Shown here in pieces: positions 40,676-52,012 of a stretch of 64,000 nucleotides of DNA. The translations under genes were made by a program, and so were the position numbers. How positions within the stretch are numbered: the stretch's first letter is position 1; the number at the start of each line of letters is the position of its first letter. Below the pieces are notes generated by a model. That model was not told where the DNA came from, searched no databases, and saw only the letters and a list, made by a program, of their open reading frames with translations. The DNA comes from Diphasiastrum complanatum (lineage: Eukaryota; Streptophyta; Lycopodiopsida; Lycopodiales; Lycopodiaceae), in NCBI GenBank assembly GCA_029204225.1, contig CM055103.1, positions 1,414,365-1,478,364 of the forward strand, read 5' to 3'.

Positions 40676-43600
40676 CTCCCTCTTCAACTAGTTTTAGCAT
40701 AGACTTTGACAATACTCCAAGTGAAGTCCTATGCTTCATGAACAAGTCTTTTCCCAATGCTTTGGTGAAGATATCAGCTATATATTCCCTTGAAGACACA
40801 TGTTGAAGCTCCACCTCCTTTGCAATGACTCGCTCCCTCACAAAATGATATTGTATCTCAATATGCTTGCTCCTAGCATGAAAGATAGGATTGGATGCCA
40901 TTCTTTGGGCTGATTGATTGTCACAAAAGATGATTGGGCTCTCTGAAAAATCCAGCAAGTGAAGATCCTTGATCATCCTTTTGATCCATATCATCTCCTT
41001 TGTGCAATGTGTAAGAGCTTTGTATTCGGCCTCACTAGATGACAATGAGATAGTGGCTTGTTTCTTGGACATCCATGATATAGCTCCATCACCTATGAAA
41101 ATACAATAAGCACTAATGGATTTTCTATCCATTACATCTCCAGCATAGTCCGAATCTGAAAATCCAAAAAGATTAGGTGATGATCCCTCATACAATATGC
41201 CAAAATCTCGAGTTCCAATGAGGTACCTCAAAACTCGCTTTCCTAGCTTCCAATGCTCCTCACTAGGATCTTGCATGAATTGACTCAATCTTCCAACACA
41301 ATAGCTTAGATCAGGTCTAGTAATGGTTAGATAGATGAGTGAACCAACTAGCTTTCTATAGAGAGTAATGTCCTCGAAGGATCTTTCATTACCTCTTATA
41401 GTTAGCTTTACATGAGACTCCATAGGTGTATCAATAGCTTTTGCATCTACCATATGAAATCTTTCTAGAATAGAATTAGCATACTTCTCTTGACAAATGA
41501 AAGTAGATTGAGAAGATCTAATGACTTCTATTCCTAAAATGTAATGCAAATTACCAAGATCATGCACCTCAAACTCCTTCTTAAGAGCATTCTTGATATC
41601 CTCCACATCTTGATTGTCTCCACCACTCAAGATGATATCATCCACATAGATTGGCAAGATGGTAACATCATTTCCAGCAAACCTATAATAAAGTGAATGA
41701 TCATACTCACTCATAACAAAGTCTTGAGAGAGTAAAAAAGTGTTAAGCTTAGCATACCAACTCCTTGGTGCTTGCTTAAGGCCATACAAGCTCTTTTGTA
41801 GAAGACACACATGATTTGGCTTTGTTGATGAAATGTAGCTCTTGGGTTGCTCCATGTATACTTCCTCCTCAAGATCACCATTCAAGAATGCATTTGAAAT
41901 GTCCATTTGCCATAGATCCCATTCATAAAGTGTAGCAAGTGAAATGATGACTCGAATGCTTACCATCTTTGCCACGGGTGCAAAGGTCTCGTCATAGTCA
42001 ATTCCTTGTTGTTGAGCATATCCTTTTTCCACTAACCTTGCCTTGTACTTGTTGATAGATCCATCTTGGTTTGTCTTCACCTTGAAGATCCATTTGCTTC
42101 CAATAGCTTTCTTGTCCTTAGGCAACTCCACCAATCTCCGTGTTCCATTCTTCATAAGAGCTTGATACTCAAGATCCATTGCTTGGATCCACTCCTCTTC
42201 TTTCCTTGCTTGATCTACACTTGTAGGCTCATCCAAAGAGGTTAGGAAAGCAACATAATTTCCAGAAACTACTTGCTTACCCTTTTTATCATATGTGAGC
42301 CTTGAAGGTACTTGTCTTTCTCTTGATGTTCTCCTTGGCTTTTGACTTGATGAAGGTCCATCATCACCACCATCCAAAGTAGGATCCTTCTCATCAACAT
42401 CAAGAATGTTAGATCCATCTACTTTACCATCAATCATGCTTGAAGACACCTTTGGAATGTTTCCCTCATTAAAAATGACATCTCTACCAACAATCACTTT
42501 ATTAGTAGAAGGAATGTAAACCTTATAGGCTTTACTCACCTCACTATATCCAACAAAAATACCTCTTCTTGAAGATGGATCCTCCTTGGTCCTATTATCA
42601 AGAGTAATGTTGACATAGCATGTGCATCCAAAGGTTCTTAGAAAGTTGACACTCGGCCTCCTCTTGAATAGCATCTCAAAAGGTGTCCTTCCATCCAAAA
42701 TAGCACTCGGCCACCTATTGCACAAGAAATTGGCACACAACAAAGCTTGATCCCAAAATGGTTTGTCAAGATTAGTACTTAACCTCATAGCTTTAGCACT
42801 TTCACATAAAGTTCTATTCTTCCTTTCAGCCACTCCATTTTGTTGTGGGGTTCTTGATGTTGTATACTCCCTCTTGATCCCATGCTCATCACAAAAGGCC
42901 TTGAACTTGTTAGATATGTACTCACCACCATTGTCACCTCTCAAGCACTTGATCTTTGTGGAAAATTGGTTCTCCCTTGCATTCTTGAACTTGAAAAAGA
43001 CATCATACACTTCATCCTTGCTCTTTAGTAGATAGATCCAACAAAATCTACTAAAATCATCAATGAATGTTACATACATCTTAGCTCCACTATTGCTAAT
43101 TGTAGTAAATCCATGAATATCCGAATGTACAAGTTGAAAAGGCTTTGTAGATCTAGAAATAGATCCAGTATAAGGTAGTCTATGTGACTTAGACAAAGCA
43201 CAAGACTCACAAACATGCTTGTCATTACTTAAGGAATTTGGAAGACCAATCACAACCTTCTTCCTTGCCATTACCTCCAATGACTTGAAGTTGAGGTGTC
43301 CCATCCTTTTGTGCCAAACCTCTTGAATAGAAATTTGCTCCCTTGCAACACATCCAACTTGGTTAGCAATAACACAAGCATCAAGTTTGAACAACTTTCC
43401 TTTCCTTTTATCTTTTCCAATCAAGACATCCTTCCTTTTGATCAAACAAACATCTCCATCAAACTCCACCTTGAGGCCCTTACTTAGCATTTGACTCACA
43501 CAAAGCAAATTCTTGGTAATAGATGGAATAGATAGGACATCCTCCAAATGAACATTCCTATTTGTAGAGAGAGAAATAGGAATTGTGCCAATCCCTTTGA

Positions 43601-43955
43601 TTGCACACTCACCATCATTGGCCGTGTAGATCACCCTCTTGTCATCTCCATATGCCAACAAAGAAGTGAAGTACTCTTTGTGAAAGGTCATGTGTGAAAT
43701 TGCTCCACTATCAATCCACCAAGGATCTAAATCTCCATCATTAGCAAGCATACATGAAGACATCACAAAAGCATCATCATTTGCATCTTGCACATCCAAA
43801 CCATCCTCATCAAGAGTAAGATTACCTTGCTTGTCTCCTTGATCTCTCTTCTTCTTGTAGCACTCACTTGCAAAGTGTCTTTTGATGCCACAATAGAAGC
43901 ACTTGAGCTTTGATCTATCCTTCTTTTTGCCACTTGATGAAACTAGTTGAATCTT
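40671..43955 (-). CDS. Copia-1 pol polyprotein, uninterrupted
   Basis: Open without stop or frameshift from the TGA in the residual LTR (about 43956) to the TGA at 40673-40671. At the N-terminus is the CCHC knuckle CFYCGIKRHFASEC (43901-43860). Counting codon 43799-43797 as 1: protease WWIDSGA (Asp 30); HHCC with His 163 and 168, Cys 197 and 200; integrase Asp 227, Asp 289 and Glu 325 (35 residues apart); RT YVDD at 718-721; then RNase H with SDSDYAGDVMDRKS, SLSSSEAEY and FCDNQSA; ending LVEEGV. All catalytic residues are present. The gag N-terminus is deleted, no primer site or full 5' LTR remains, and no natural start codon is obvious, so expression is doubtful. Confidence 0.93.
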   Translation of the reverse strand, partial: KIQLVSSSGKKKDRSKLKCFYCGIKRHFASECYKKKRDQGDKQGNLTLDEDGLDVQDANDDAFVMSSCMLANDGDLDPWWIDSGAISHMTFHKEYFTSLLAYGDDKRVIYTANDGECAIKGIGTIPISLSTNRNVHLEDVLSIPSITKNLLCVSQMLSKGLKVEFDGDVCLIKRKDVLIGKDKRKGKLFKLDACVIANQVGCVAREQISIQEVWHKRMGHLNFKSLEVMARKKVVIGLPNSLSNDKHVCESCALSKSHRLPYTGSISRSTKPFQLVHSDIHGFTTISNSGAKMYVTFIDDFSRFCWIYLLKSKDEVYDVFFKFKNARENQFSTKIKCLRGDNGGEYISNKFKAFCDEHGIKREYTTSRTPQQNGVAERKNRTLCESAKAMRLSTNLDKPFWDQALLCANFLCNRWPSAILDGRTPFEMLFKRRPSVNFLRTFGCTCYVNITLDNRTKEDPSSRRGIFVGYSEVSKAYKVYIPSTNKVIVGRDVIFNEGNIPKVSSSMIDGKVDGSNILDVDEKDPTLDGGDDGPSSSQKPRRTSRERQVPSRLTYDKKGKQVVSGNYVAFLTSLDEPTSVDQARKEEEWIQAMDLEYQALMKNGTRRLVELPKDKKAIGSKWIFKVKTNQDGSINKYKARLVEKGYAQQQGIDYDETFAPVAKMVSIRVIISLATLYEWDLWQMDISNAFLNGDLEEEVYMEQPKSYISSTKPNHVCLLQKSLYGLKQAPRSWYAKLNTFLLSQDFVMSEYDHSLYYRFAGNDVTILPIYVDDIILSGGDNQDVEDIKNALKKEFEVHDLGNLHYILGIEVIRSSQSTFICQEKYANSILERFHMVDAKAIDTPMESHVKLTIRGNERSFEDITLYRKLVGSLIYLTITRPDLSYCVGRLSQFMQDPSEEHWKLGKRVLRYLIGTRDFGILYEGSSPNLFGFSDSDYAGDVMDRKSISAYCIFIGDGAISWMSKKQATISLSSSEAEYKALTHCTKEMIWIKRMIKDLHLLDFSESPIIFCDNQSAQRMASNPIFHARSKHIEIQYHFVRERVIAKEVELQHVSSREYIADIFTKALGKDLFMKHRTSLGVLSKSMLKLVEEGV

Positions 43956-43960
43956 TCACA
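43935..43960 (-). repeat. 26-bp residue of the 5' LTR
   Basis: Identical to the last 26 bp of the LTR at 40650-40675 (tgatgaaactagttg..ctttcaca). On the inner side it passes directly into gag knuckle-linker DNA (SSGKKKDRSK). The rest of the LTR, the primer site, the leader and most of gag are deleted. Confidence 0.9.
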
Positions 43961-43965
43961 GTTCA
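43961..43965. repeat. Target site duplication GTTCA, right
   Basis: Pairs with 40176-40180 and shows that 40181-43960 is one insertion unit despite its deletion. Confidence 0.9.
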
Positions 43966-44150
43966 TCCCGCCCCTAAGGGTTGGAAACTATGAATCAACC
44001 TTACACGCTACCAGTAGTATAACTAATTACTACTATAACCAGCCAGTAATTCCACAACGTGAGGTAACCAACGTTCGAGTTGGTTTTGCAAATTTAGCAC
44101 CTGACACTTCTGAACTTCATATGATATGTGAAAATTTGAAACCTTGAAAG
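43961..44150 (+). pseudogene. Gypsy-like gag, 3' portion beyond the insertion
   Basis: Continues the gag interrupted at 40175: FIPPLRVGNYESTLHATSSI, then YYYNQPVIPQREVTNVRVGF and APDTSELHMICENLKP, ending at a stop at about 44147. The sequence before the insertion ends in a basic stretch (KAKSKTKV) just upstream of the target duplication. No zinc knuckle or protease motif follows. Confidence 0.6.
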
Positions 44151-45186
44151 GAAGATTGACCTATGATTTGTGAGCGGGAACCATAGCCCAAAGGACAAGG
44201 CACTGGAACTTTAAATGATGATTAAAAAGAAACTAAGCTACTAATTGTGATATGATTGTGTTACAGTATTATCAAGCCTTGTATGTAGGACCAGAGATGA
44301 TGTTCTTCATGAAGATCTGATGCTGATTGGAACCCTTTTGGGTCGGGCTATTGGCCGGTCCAGGGGGGTAATCTGTTGCTATTTATCTTGAAGACATGTT
44401 GTTGTATGGCTTTTGGATCAGCCTAGGATGCTATTGGCTGGTCCATTGGTCTTTGTGTAACAAGAGATGCTGAGTTCGAAGAATGGGGACCATTCTTTAC
44501 CCGTGAAGGTCGCCATTGTTTGTGAGGAAAAAGACCTCTTTTTTAAGCTATTTTTGATGGAAAATTGTCACCGCGCGCTATTACACTGACGCGGAATTGT
44601 TAAAAAATGACATGTAAATGGCCCATAATGGCTGGTTGCACTGCTATTAAAATACTGTTCATTTGTTAATTTACGTTATATGAAAATTTCATTTATGCGG
44701 CCTATGCCCCTAGTTTGCAGGTTTGTCGGGACTAGGAGGTGCCAGGTATTTTTGTAATACAGTTCTAGTAATTAAAAACTTGGCCGTGGGCCCATAAAAA
44801 TTGAAATCGTAAATAGGACTGAACTTGACTTTGAAATTGCAAGTTGAGGCCAAGTTAGGTGCTAAAAAACGAATTTGGGCCAGTGCCCTATTTTTAGAGT
44901 CAATTTTTGAAAAGTCATAAGGAGGTGCCCCATTTTTTGAAGGGGTGCACCTCCAGCCCATTGAGCCCCTACGTATGGGGAGGGGTGTGGGACAACATTA
45001 CCATTGTCATTGTCATCTTCTTGGAGAAAGAGAGAACCTGTGTGGAGAAGCTTGGAGAGGAAGGGAAGCAGTAGAAGGTTTTTGCTTGGTGCCTCCCATC
45101 TCTTCCACTTCCAATTTGTGCTCAATCCCACAGAGATAAGGAGGAGGAAAGGAGAAGAGGCTGATCTGCCTGGTCTTGGGAATTTT
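44151..45186. other. Non-coding DNA after the gypsy-like gag
   Basis: No gene recognised on either strand; short frames at 44710-45131 minus and 44945-45189 plus have no motif. It could be the untranslated 3' part of the gag-only element and its LTR. LTR ends were not found. Confidence 0.4.
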
Positions 45187-45845
45187 TGATAGAGTCAATG
45201 CCTCCCTCTAGGTGCTGCTGCATCTTCTTTCTTGCTTTGTTGTGCTTGAGGATGCGACAATCTTTGATGTCGCGATTAGATCTTTTGCAATATCTGCAAA
45301 AGAGTTTGGCCTTGGACGACTGTTGTTGTTTGTGCTATTGTTGCGTGAATCTGGCTACTCTACCTTCGTTTTCTTGTCCTTGAAGTTATTCTTTTTGGAC
45401 TACTGCTTATTAGAGTACGATGCCATTGACTTGGTACTCATTGCGGGTAAGTTTTTTCTCCTGACTTCTTCCTGCAGTAGACTTGCTATCAAATTCTGGA
45501 GTGATAGCGCAGGCGTATTGCTCAAAAGCAATACTAGGTTGTCGTAGGAGGATGAAAGACTAGAAAGAAGGTACATCGTTGAGTCTTCTTCTGAAATAGA
45601 AGAACCTATTGTAACAAGCTGATTCAACAACTATTTAAACTAGTTTAGATAATCACTAATAGAGGTGCCTTCGTTCATTTTTTGAGTGTAAGGACCTTCT
45701 TTCTCAAGAAGAGACGAGTGAAATACATCTGAAGTCTCATAAATACTTGTTAGGATATTCCACGCTTCTTTAGAGGTGGTACTGTTTAATACATGAGCTA
45801 TATGAGTGTCCTTCAAATTCAAAGAGCTTTGCCATTATTTGCTTC
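45187..45845 (-). pseudogene. Copia-3 gag fragment
   Basis: The minus strand reads LKDTHIAHVLNSTTSKEAWN, ILTSIYETSD, KMNEGTSISDYLN, LLNQLVTIGSSISEED, LSSLSSSYDNLVLLLSNTPA and LLQEEVRRKN, then a linker with stops and the knuckle CRYCKRSNRDIKDC (45298-45257), in which the zinc-binding His is Arg. Closely related to 7262-7715 but longer. Protease and later domains are absent. Confidence 0.75.
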
Positions 45846-47640
45846 CCATGTTGGGAGGTTGTAATCTCAAGTTGTCCAAGGAGATATTTCCTGACATCCC
45901 TAGAATCACCGACCGGTTTACCACTTCGACCAATGGTCGCTCTGTAGGCCAGAGATTTCTTTGTTTGAGCGACATGTAAAAGGGATCAATTCTTTTCTCG
46001 GTGCCCTCAGGTATTCTTGCAGCTGCCTGCTATCTCTTAGAGTTTTGCTCCACCATTCAGGTTGCGGTTGCAGTGAAGCAATGATCTCAACCCTTATGGA
46101 ATATTGGCTTTGATCAATTTCCTCTCTGCCTCCTCTCATGTTGGGAGTATATTTCCTTTCGAACTTCTCGGACTCCTTAGTATCAGCCATATTACTCCTT
46201 GGTCTGGTAAGTGAGACTGCCCTACGTCGCTGTGGTGGCCTTGCCAAGTAGTCGTCCAGGGCCTTAGTGCTCGTATCGCTCTCTTTGGTCCGCTTGCTTG
46301 TGGAAAGCTCAACTGCGTCCGTATCTTGCCTAGGCGAGAATCTTCTAGTTTCTGCCACGAGGTCATCATCACCACTAATGTCAGTGTTAGTTTCTGGAGG
46401 GTCAAGGATGGAGTCATCTGGAGAGAGAGGCATAGGGACGACAAGTTTAGGAGGAGGTGGGTTTAACAGATTGTACGTCGCACCGGGGGAGTGGAGCTGT
46501 TGTAGGAACTCGTCCCATCGGTCTTTGTACATATCAGCTGGACCTTTAGATGGGCCCAATAATCTGCTAGGAGGTGGTGAAGAGGAGAAGGGTGAAGAGA
46601 CAGGTTAAGTGGGAATGAATGTTTCAGAAAAATTAAATGCAGAATAAGAAGAGGGGTTAAAGATAGGAGGGGGAAGGGGAAAAACTCCGGAAGCAGCTTG
46701 GGTTCCCTGGCCACCCAATCCCGAACTACCATCTGATGGTTGGGTTCACCCATTCTTATTACCAGCTCCGTCATCTCCATCATCATCATGTGGTTATTTC
46801 ACAAAAGCACCCGCTTGGGCCTTGCACACTGTGTCCCACAATTGGTTCACCTTGTCCAAGACTTGCTGCAGGGCCTTTGCCATTTCTTCAAGCTGCTTCT
46901 GGGAATCAAGGATGATCTTCTCTTGTTTGGCCACGATTCAAAATTCAGTTTTTCGACTTCTCGTTCCTGAACTAGCCACACATATTTTTCCATCTGGATG
47001 GTTGTGGCCTGTGGGGCCTAGCACTGTATATCCTCGAGCTTAACCAGAGGAGCATCAATTGTCATTGCACCCGACGGTCCACCTTGCGCTTGGTTGATCT
47101 GGAGCATCTGGACCTCTTCCAATTTGATCTTCTGCCCAGCCATAATGGATCTTATTTCTTCCGTCTCTATTTTCTTTTCTTTGGCCAACTTTTGCTGATG
47201 TGCGATCTCTTGGATCTGGTATTGGACCTTATTCTCGAGCACTTGGTGTTGGCTTACTAACCAATGCATATGGTAGCTTGCTTCGGATAGGCTGATCATT
47301 GAACGCTTAGCTGCTTCAGGGAGCTTTTTGGGATTGGTGATGGTTGGGTACTGATCAGGGGTGTGAGTTGGTGAAGCTAGTCCAAAGAATAGACGTTGTG
47401 GAGGGAATGAGGGTGGAAGTGGAGGGAGTGAAAACACAATGTTAGTAGAAACAGTGGTGGTGGTGGTGGTGGTTAGTGGAGGGGTCAGACTTCGGGCCTA
47501 ACTAATCCAATTTTTCTACTTCATCATCACTTATTTCCATCAGGTCTGTAGCATCAACGTATTGTGACATGTCCGTGAGAGTATGGACTTGTTGGGCCTG
47601 TGGTTACTGGGCCTGTGATTGCTGGGCCGCTCCCCTGTCT
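45846..47640 (-). pseudogene. Unrecognised R1-type gag-like ORFs
   Basis: Minus-strand frames in series. 47437-47018 has a Pro-rich start (MFSLPPLPPSFPPQ), then a likely coiled coil (HQVLENKVQYQIQEIAHQQ, EEIRSIMAGQKIKLEEVQ). 46789-46463 follows. 46559-45918 has YKDRWDEFLQQLHSP, ISGDDDLVAETRRF and QPEWWSKTLRDSRQLQEY. The order resembles 24212-23014. No enzymatic motif is recognised. Probable structural protein of a large non-autonomous retroelement; this is an inference from composition and context. Confidence 0.35.
47451..47472. repeat. (GGT)n microsatellite
   Basis: About 22 bp of GGT repeat, coding for a short Thr run on the minus strand if translated with the neighbouring frame. Confidence 0.9.
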
Positions 47641-47989
47641 TGGGGAATGGTACTCCCCACTCCTCGCCCCCCCCCAAACAGTTTGCCTTTGGTGAGTGTG
47701 GCAGCATTGGCATGGTAATCAAGAGGGGCATCCAGATAAAAATCGAAACAAGTAAGTAAAATATTGTATATATGCAAATTAAAGATGAAGATGTACCCTC
47801 GGTGGATACTTATGAAGTAGAGCCACAGAGTCCAGACTATAAATATATTTAAGTATTTAAATTTGACAGGTTCTTGCAACCTTTGCACAAAATGCAGCAA
47901 TTTGACCGGAAGTGCAGCTTGCTTAATTCATACAAAAATTAAATATCCACAATGTTCTTCCAATTCAGCTTCCATGAAGAATTGTTGCA
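47641..47989. other. Unassigned stretch
   Basis: No gene or repeat recognised; it separates R1-type sequence from R2. Confidence 0.4.
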
Positions 47990-49003
47990 ACCATGAAATG
48001 TCGTGTGAAGCCAATTATATAATACATAAGAATAATATCACTTTTATGCAAACAATTACATATTTCATTGAATTCAGGACCATCTTTGATCAAATACATT
48101 TAAGCTCTTGGTCCCAAAGATTTAGCAAGCCAACATCTGCATTCAAGTTCATCCACCTAAATAATAATAATTGGCAAAAATTGTATCAAGTATCCTACAA
48201 TCGTCTTGGATTATGGTACATCAATATTCACATTCCTTTACTCAATCCACATATGTATAATAGTCCATCTATTACAACCATCACCTTAGATGAATTAGAT
48301 TTATAATGCCATCATAAAAAATGATAAAAAAGCCAGTGAGCATTTTCAAGGATGGTGTTTTTGCATTCATTTGCATTGTTGTTCTAAGTTCACATTCTAC
48401 ACACATCATTCAAACAATCATTTTCAATTTAACTAATCTAGATCTAACTAATGTCATTCACCCAATAATCCACTTAGATCATTTAAACAATCATCTATAA
48501 TTAAACCATACAAGCTTTCTTCAATATATTGATAGATATATTCTCACATTTGGAAAGGGTTTGAATGATAGTTGCATACAATATGTATTTTATATTAATA
48601 TAAATAGCATATTATATAAATATGTATAATACAACATATTATTATACGAATTTGATTACTATACTTTTTTCAATAGGTTTAGTTGTTAAATGAAAAGTGA
48701 CATTATTGTATCTTAGCGTCCATATCTTTAAACATAAATATATGATGCATATAAGAATAAACTGAAGAAGTTAAGAGTAACAATTAACATTAATGACTAA
48801 AGAAAGTATAAGATTAGCTATAAAAGATTAATTAAACCATTGTCCACAAATTTTGAAAATTGAAACAAAATTAAACAAGGAGCGATTATATTGACATAAC
48901 ATAACAAAAATCTTGAACATAGGAACTTCATTAGACAAAATATGGCATTCTACTAGGAAGTTAGACAACTCTCTTTAAAAAAAACCCACAACCGCGATAA
49001 TTT
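47990..49003 (-). repeat. R2 repeat, copy 4 (longest)
   Basis: Contains the segments shared with the other three copies: 48020-48760 with 6560-7140 (inverted), 48300-48845 with 16059-16593, 48605-49003 with 3058-3450. It lies directly downstream of the minus-strand hAT transposase. Confidence 0.7.
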
Positions 49004-50985
49004 TTTGCTTAAGTCTATGATGTTTTCCAAGGCCTACAATTATATTTCCACAAATGTCTTCAGCCACTAAATCCCCTACGCTTTCTACAGTCTCCTCATC
49101 TTCTTCATATTCATATTCTTCATCTTCATCAGTTTTATTATTTTCAGAGTCATTGACCCCGTCGTCTTCATTTTCACATCATTGTTGCTTTCATCTCCAT
49201 TATCTTCATCTTCATCTTCTAATGGTTCATGAGTTGCCACTTTTCCTTCCATGTACTGAATTGAGGTCCTCTATCTGCATTTGGATATATATTTCAAATT
49301 ATGATGTATATACACTAACATTTTGCCTCTTTTAGTTTTTAAAATTATTCAGTTTCTTGCTATGAATGAATCATATGCGCTCCAATTTCGTTCACTAGCA
49401 ATAGAGCTACAACTTGGCTTAAAACTTTGATAGCAATTTTTTGTAGTTCAAGAGTCATTTGTAGCACCAGTCTTTGACATATCCCACTTGGTTTCTTCTT
49501 CTTCAAAAAGTACTACACGTTATCTATATGTGGCAAATTGGACTTTACTTTGCGACGTACATCCCCATCAAGGATTCAAACATTCTGAACAATGTACTTG
49601 TATGTTGCATATAATGTACCATGTCTAACTTGATCTACATCTTGTCGGTTCAATAAAAAACCAGTAGCATGAAGAGGAGAGAGCGCAACATCTCTCATCT
49701 CTCATGACAAAATCTCTTAACTTTTACTAACTTGGCTTCATATAATAGTTTGTTGCTTGGATCTTTTCTATCATATTTTCCACACTTTGATATAGTTTAC
49801 CCACTCTTACAGAGTCTCCATCAACAATTCTTAGGACATCCATAATGGGCTTGCATATCTCGGCAAATTGTTCAGTTGCTCACCATAATGTTGATCCCAA
49901 AACATCTTCTTCCACATCATGGGCTAACCTTTGATGCTCTGAAACTAGTCTTAAAAAAAAATTGTTCCAAGATGAGTCAACAATATCTTGTTGTAGGGCT
50001 TGTTGAGCTTCCATCAAATAATCTATAGTAATAAATTGAGTGCTAAACCTTGTCTTTGTACACTTTAGCTAACCTTTATGAGGAAGATGCTTTTGAAAAT
50101 AGACAATAGTTGTATGACGTCTTGTCATCAATTTCAGTATCTTTCTTGTTATAAGCATGGTATCTTTTAACTCTGCTATCTTTCCAATATCCTTCAATAA
50201 CAAACTTAAATAATGTGCGACACATGGAGCCCAAAAGATTGAAGGATATTTAGTCATAAGTAGCTCTCCAGCCTTTTTGTAGGTACTAGCACTATCGAAT
50301 ATAATTTTCACAACATTTTCTACTCCAGATTGCTTGTTCAATCTTCTCTGCTATGTACTTATGCACATGTCGAGCTTAGAAATATGGACCTCCTATTTTA
50401 TGTTTGAGATAGAAAATTGAAATTTGGTCACTTAGAAGCATCAATCCATTCATGTGAAATGCTTGAGCATCCCCAAAGATTCTAGGTACCCCTCAAATCT
50501 TCTATCTCTTGTTGCACAATTCTTTTGGTAATATGCAAAATTTCTATGCGTGACATATTATTTACTGAAAAGTGAAAGCCATGACGAACTAGTTGCAAAC
50601 ATTCTTTGAACTTTGGACTTCTAGCAACATTGAATGAGATACCATTACTGCAAAATACTTTGGCAATTGCTGAATCAATTTTTTGGTTTTTTTACTTTGT
50701 TTAACACAGTAGGAATTTTGGTTTAATTTGTTAAACTCAAACCAAATTGTTTCTTTCCCTTCGACCTTGTCGCCACTTCAGCTGGCACTAGATCACAAGC
50801 TTTGAAACCGCCTCCACTTTTAGATTTTCCAATAAGATGGGCCTTCATTTCTATATACTCCACCTACAAATGTTTTGCTAAAACATTTGCATCTCATAGA
50901 AAAATTTGGCCCCTTTGTTATTAAACCTAGGTGCTCAAACATATTGCCATAATGATCTTTAGGATGATCGATTTGCACAAATGGA
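49004..50985 (-). pseudogene. hAT transposase relic (minus-strand copy)
   Basis: Domains in order on the minus strand. A BED-type zinc finger remnant lies near 50930-50850 (RCKCFSKTFVGGV). A linker (SGGGFKACDLVPAEV) follows. DUF659 is open at 50341-50069 (FDSASTYKKAGELLMTKYPS, then FWAPCVAHYLSLLLKDIGKI). The C-terminal hAT dimerisation segment lies around 49460-49360 (LQKIAIKVLSQVV, then out of frame ERNWSAYDSF). A Glu/Asp-rich tail lies at about 49250-49050. Stops and frameshifts are present throughout, so no active transposase is made. It is more complete than the plus-strand copy at 5335-6560. Confidence 0.8.
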
Positions 50986-50989
50986 TTTC

Positions 50990-51262
50990 ATGTAGTCCTA
51001 ATTAGAAAGCCTGCAAACAATACAACAATGATTTTATTCAACATAAAAAGAACTGAGCTCCTCACAATGGTATCCATCACAGGGCAAACAAAAAGTTCAT
51101 TCTCAATTGTACTAAAATGTCTAATTTAATGAAAAGTTTGAATAACACTACTTTGTGGTTGATATGCCAAGGATGAGCCCTACTAGAAACAAGTGGGAGG
51201 GGAGAAGCATCTGAGGAGATGGCAAGTTTGATAGCTAGTGGCTAGAGAATGAGCCCATGTGT
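50990..51262 (+). repeat. R1 fragment, copy 3
   Basis: Matches 20605-20925 and 59818-60050, ending in a short GT run at the point where copia-3 RT coding begins. Confidence 0.75.
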
Positions 51263-52012
51263 GTGTGTGAGTACACTTCCTTGATGAAGAACAAGACCTG
51301 GAGTCTTGTTAATCCTCCTGCAGGTATAGAACCTATTGACTCTAAATGGATCTTCAAGCTAAAGCTTAAGCTAGATGGATCAATATCCAAATGGAAAGCT
51401 CGATTGGTAGTTAAAGGATTTGAGCAAGTTTATAAAATAAATTCCACTGACACCTTCAATCTAGTGGTAAAGCATCAATCTATTCGCACTTTTGTGGCTA
51501 TAGTTGTTACAGAAGACTTGGACATTTTACAAATGATGTCTAGACAACATTTCGTCATGGATATATACAAGAAGAAATATTCATTTATCAACCAAAAGGT
51601 TATGTCCTTCAAGGCCAAGAGAATTTGGCATGTAAAAAGCATAAGGCACTATATGGCCTCAAGAAATCTCCCAGGGCCTAATGTGAAAGAATTAATCACT
51701 TCTTGTTGCAGCACAAATTTATTTCTTGCTCCGCAGACTCAAATCTATCTCTCAAGCATAACGGGTTAAGCTATGTTACAATAGCACTATATGTTGATGA
51801 TTCCTTAATTATCATCAATTCAAATCAATTACAGCATGAAACAAAATCCTTCCTTTTGTCAAAATTTGAAATGACTGATTTAGGCCCAAGTCATTACCTA
51901 CTCGGTATGGAGATCGATAGAGATCGCACAAGCAGAAGGATTACTATAAGCCAAGAGTCCTATCTAACCAATATACTTCGCATATATGGTATGGAGGACT
52001 GCAAGCTGATCC
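51263..52012 (+). pseudogene. Copia-3 RT, split by insertion
   Basis: Plus-strand RT: SLMKNKTWSLVNPPAG, WIFKLKLKLDGSISKWKARL, TFNLVVKHQSIRTFVAIV, a damaged middle, then TIALYVDDSLIIINSN (YVDD), SKFEMTDLGPSHYLLGMEID and RIYGMEDCKL. The second frame (51703-52017) is shifted relative to the first. RT DNA stops exactly at the GATCC target duplication and resumes at 58217. Everything upstream of RT is missing. Confidence 0.85.
52008..52012. repeat. Target site duplication GATCC, left
   Basis: Repeated at 58217-58221. The two copies flank the complete copia-2 element. Confidence 0.93.
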
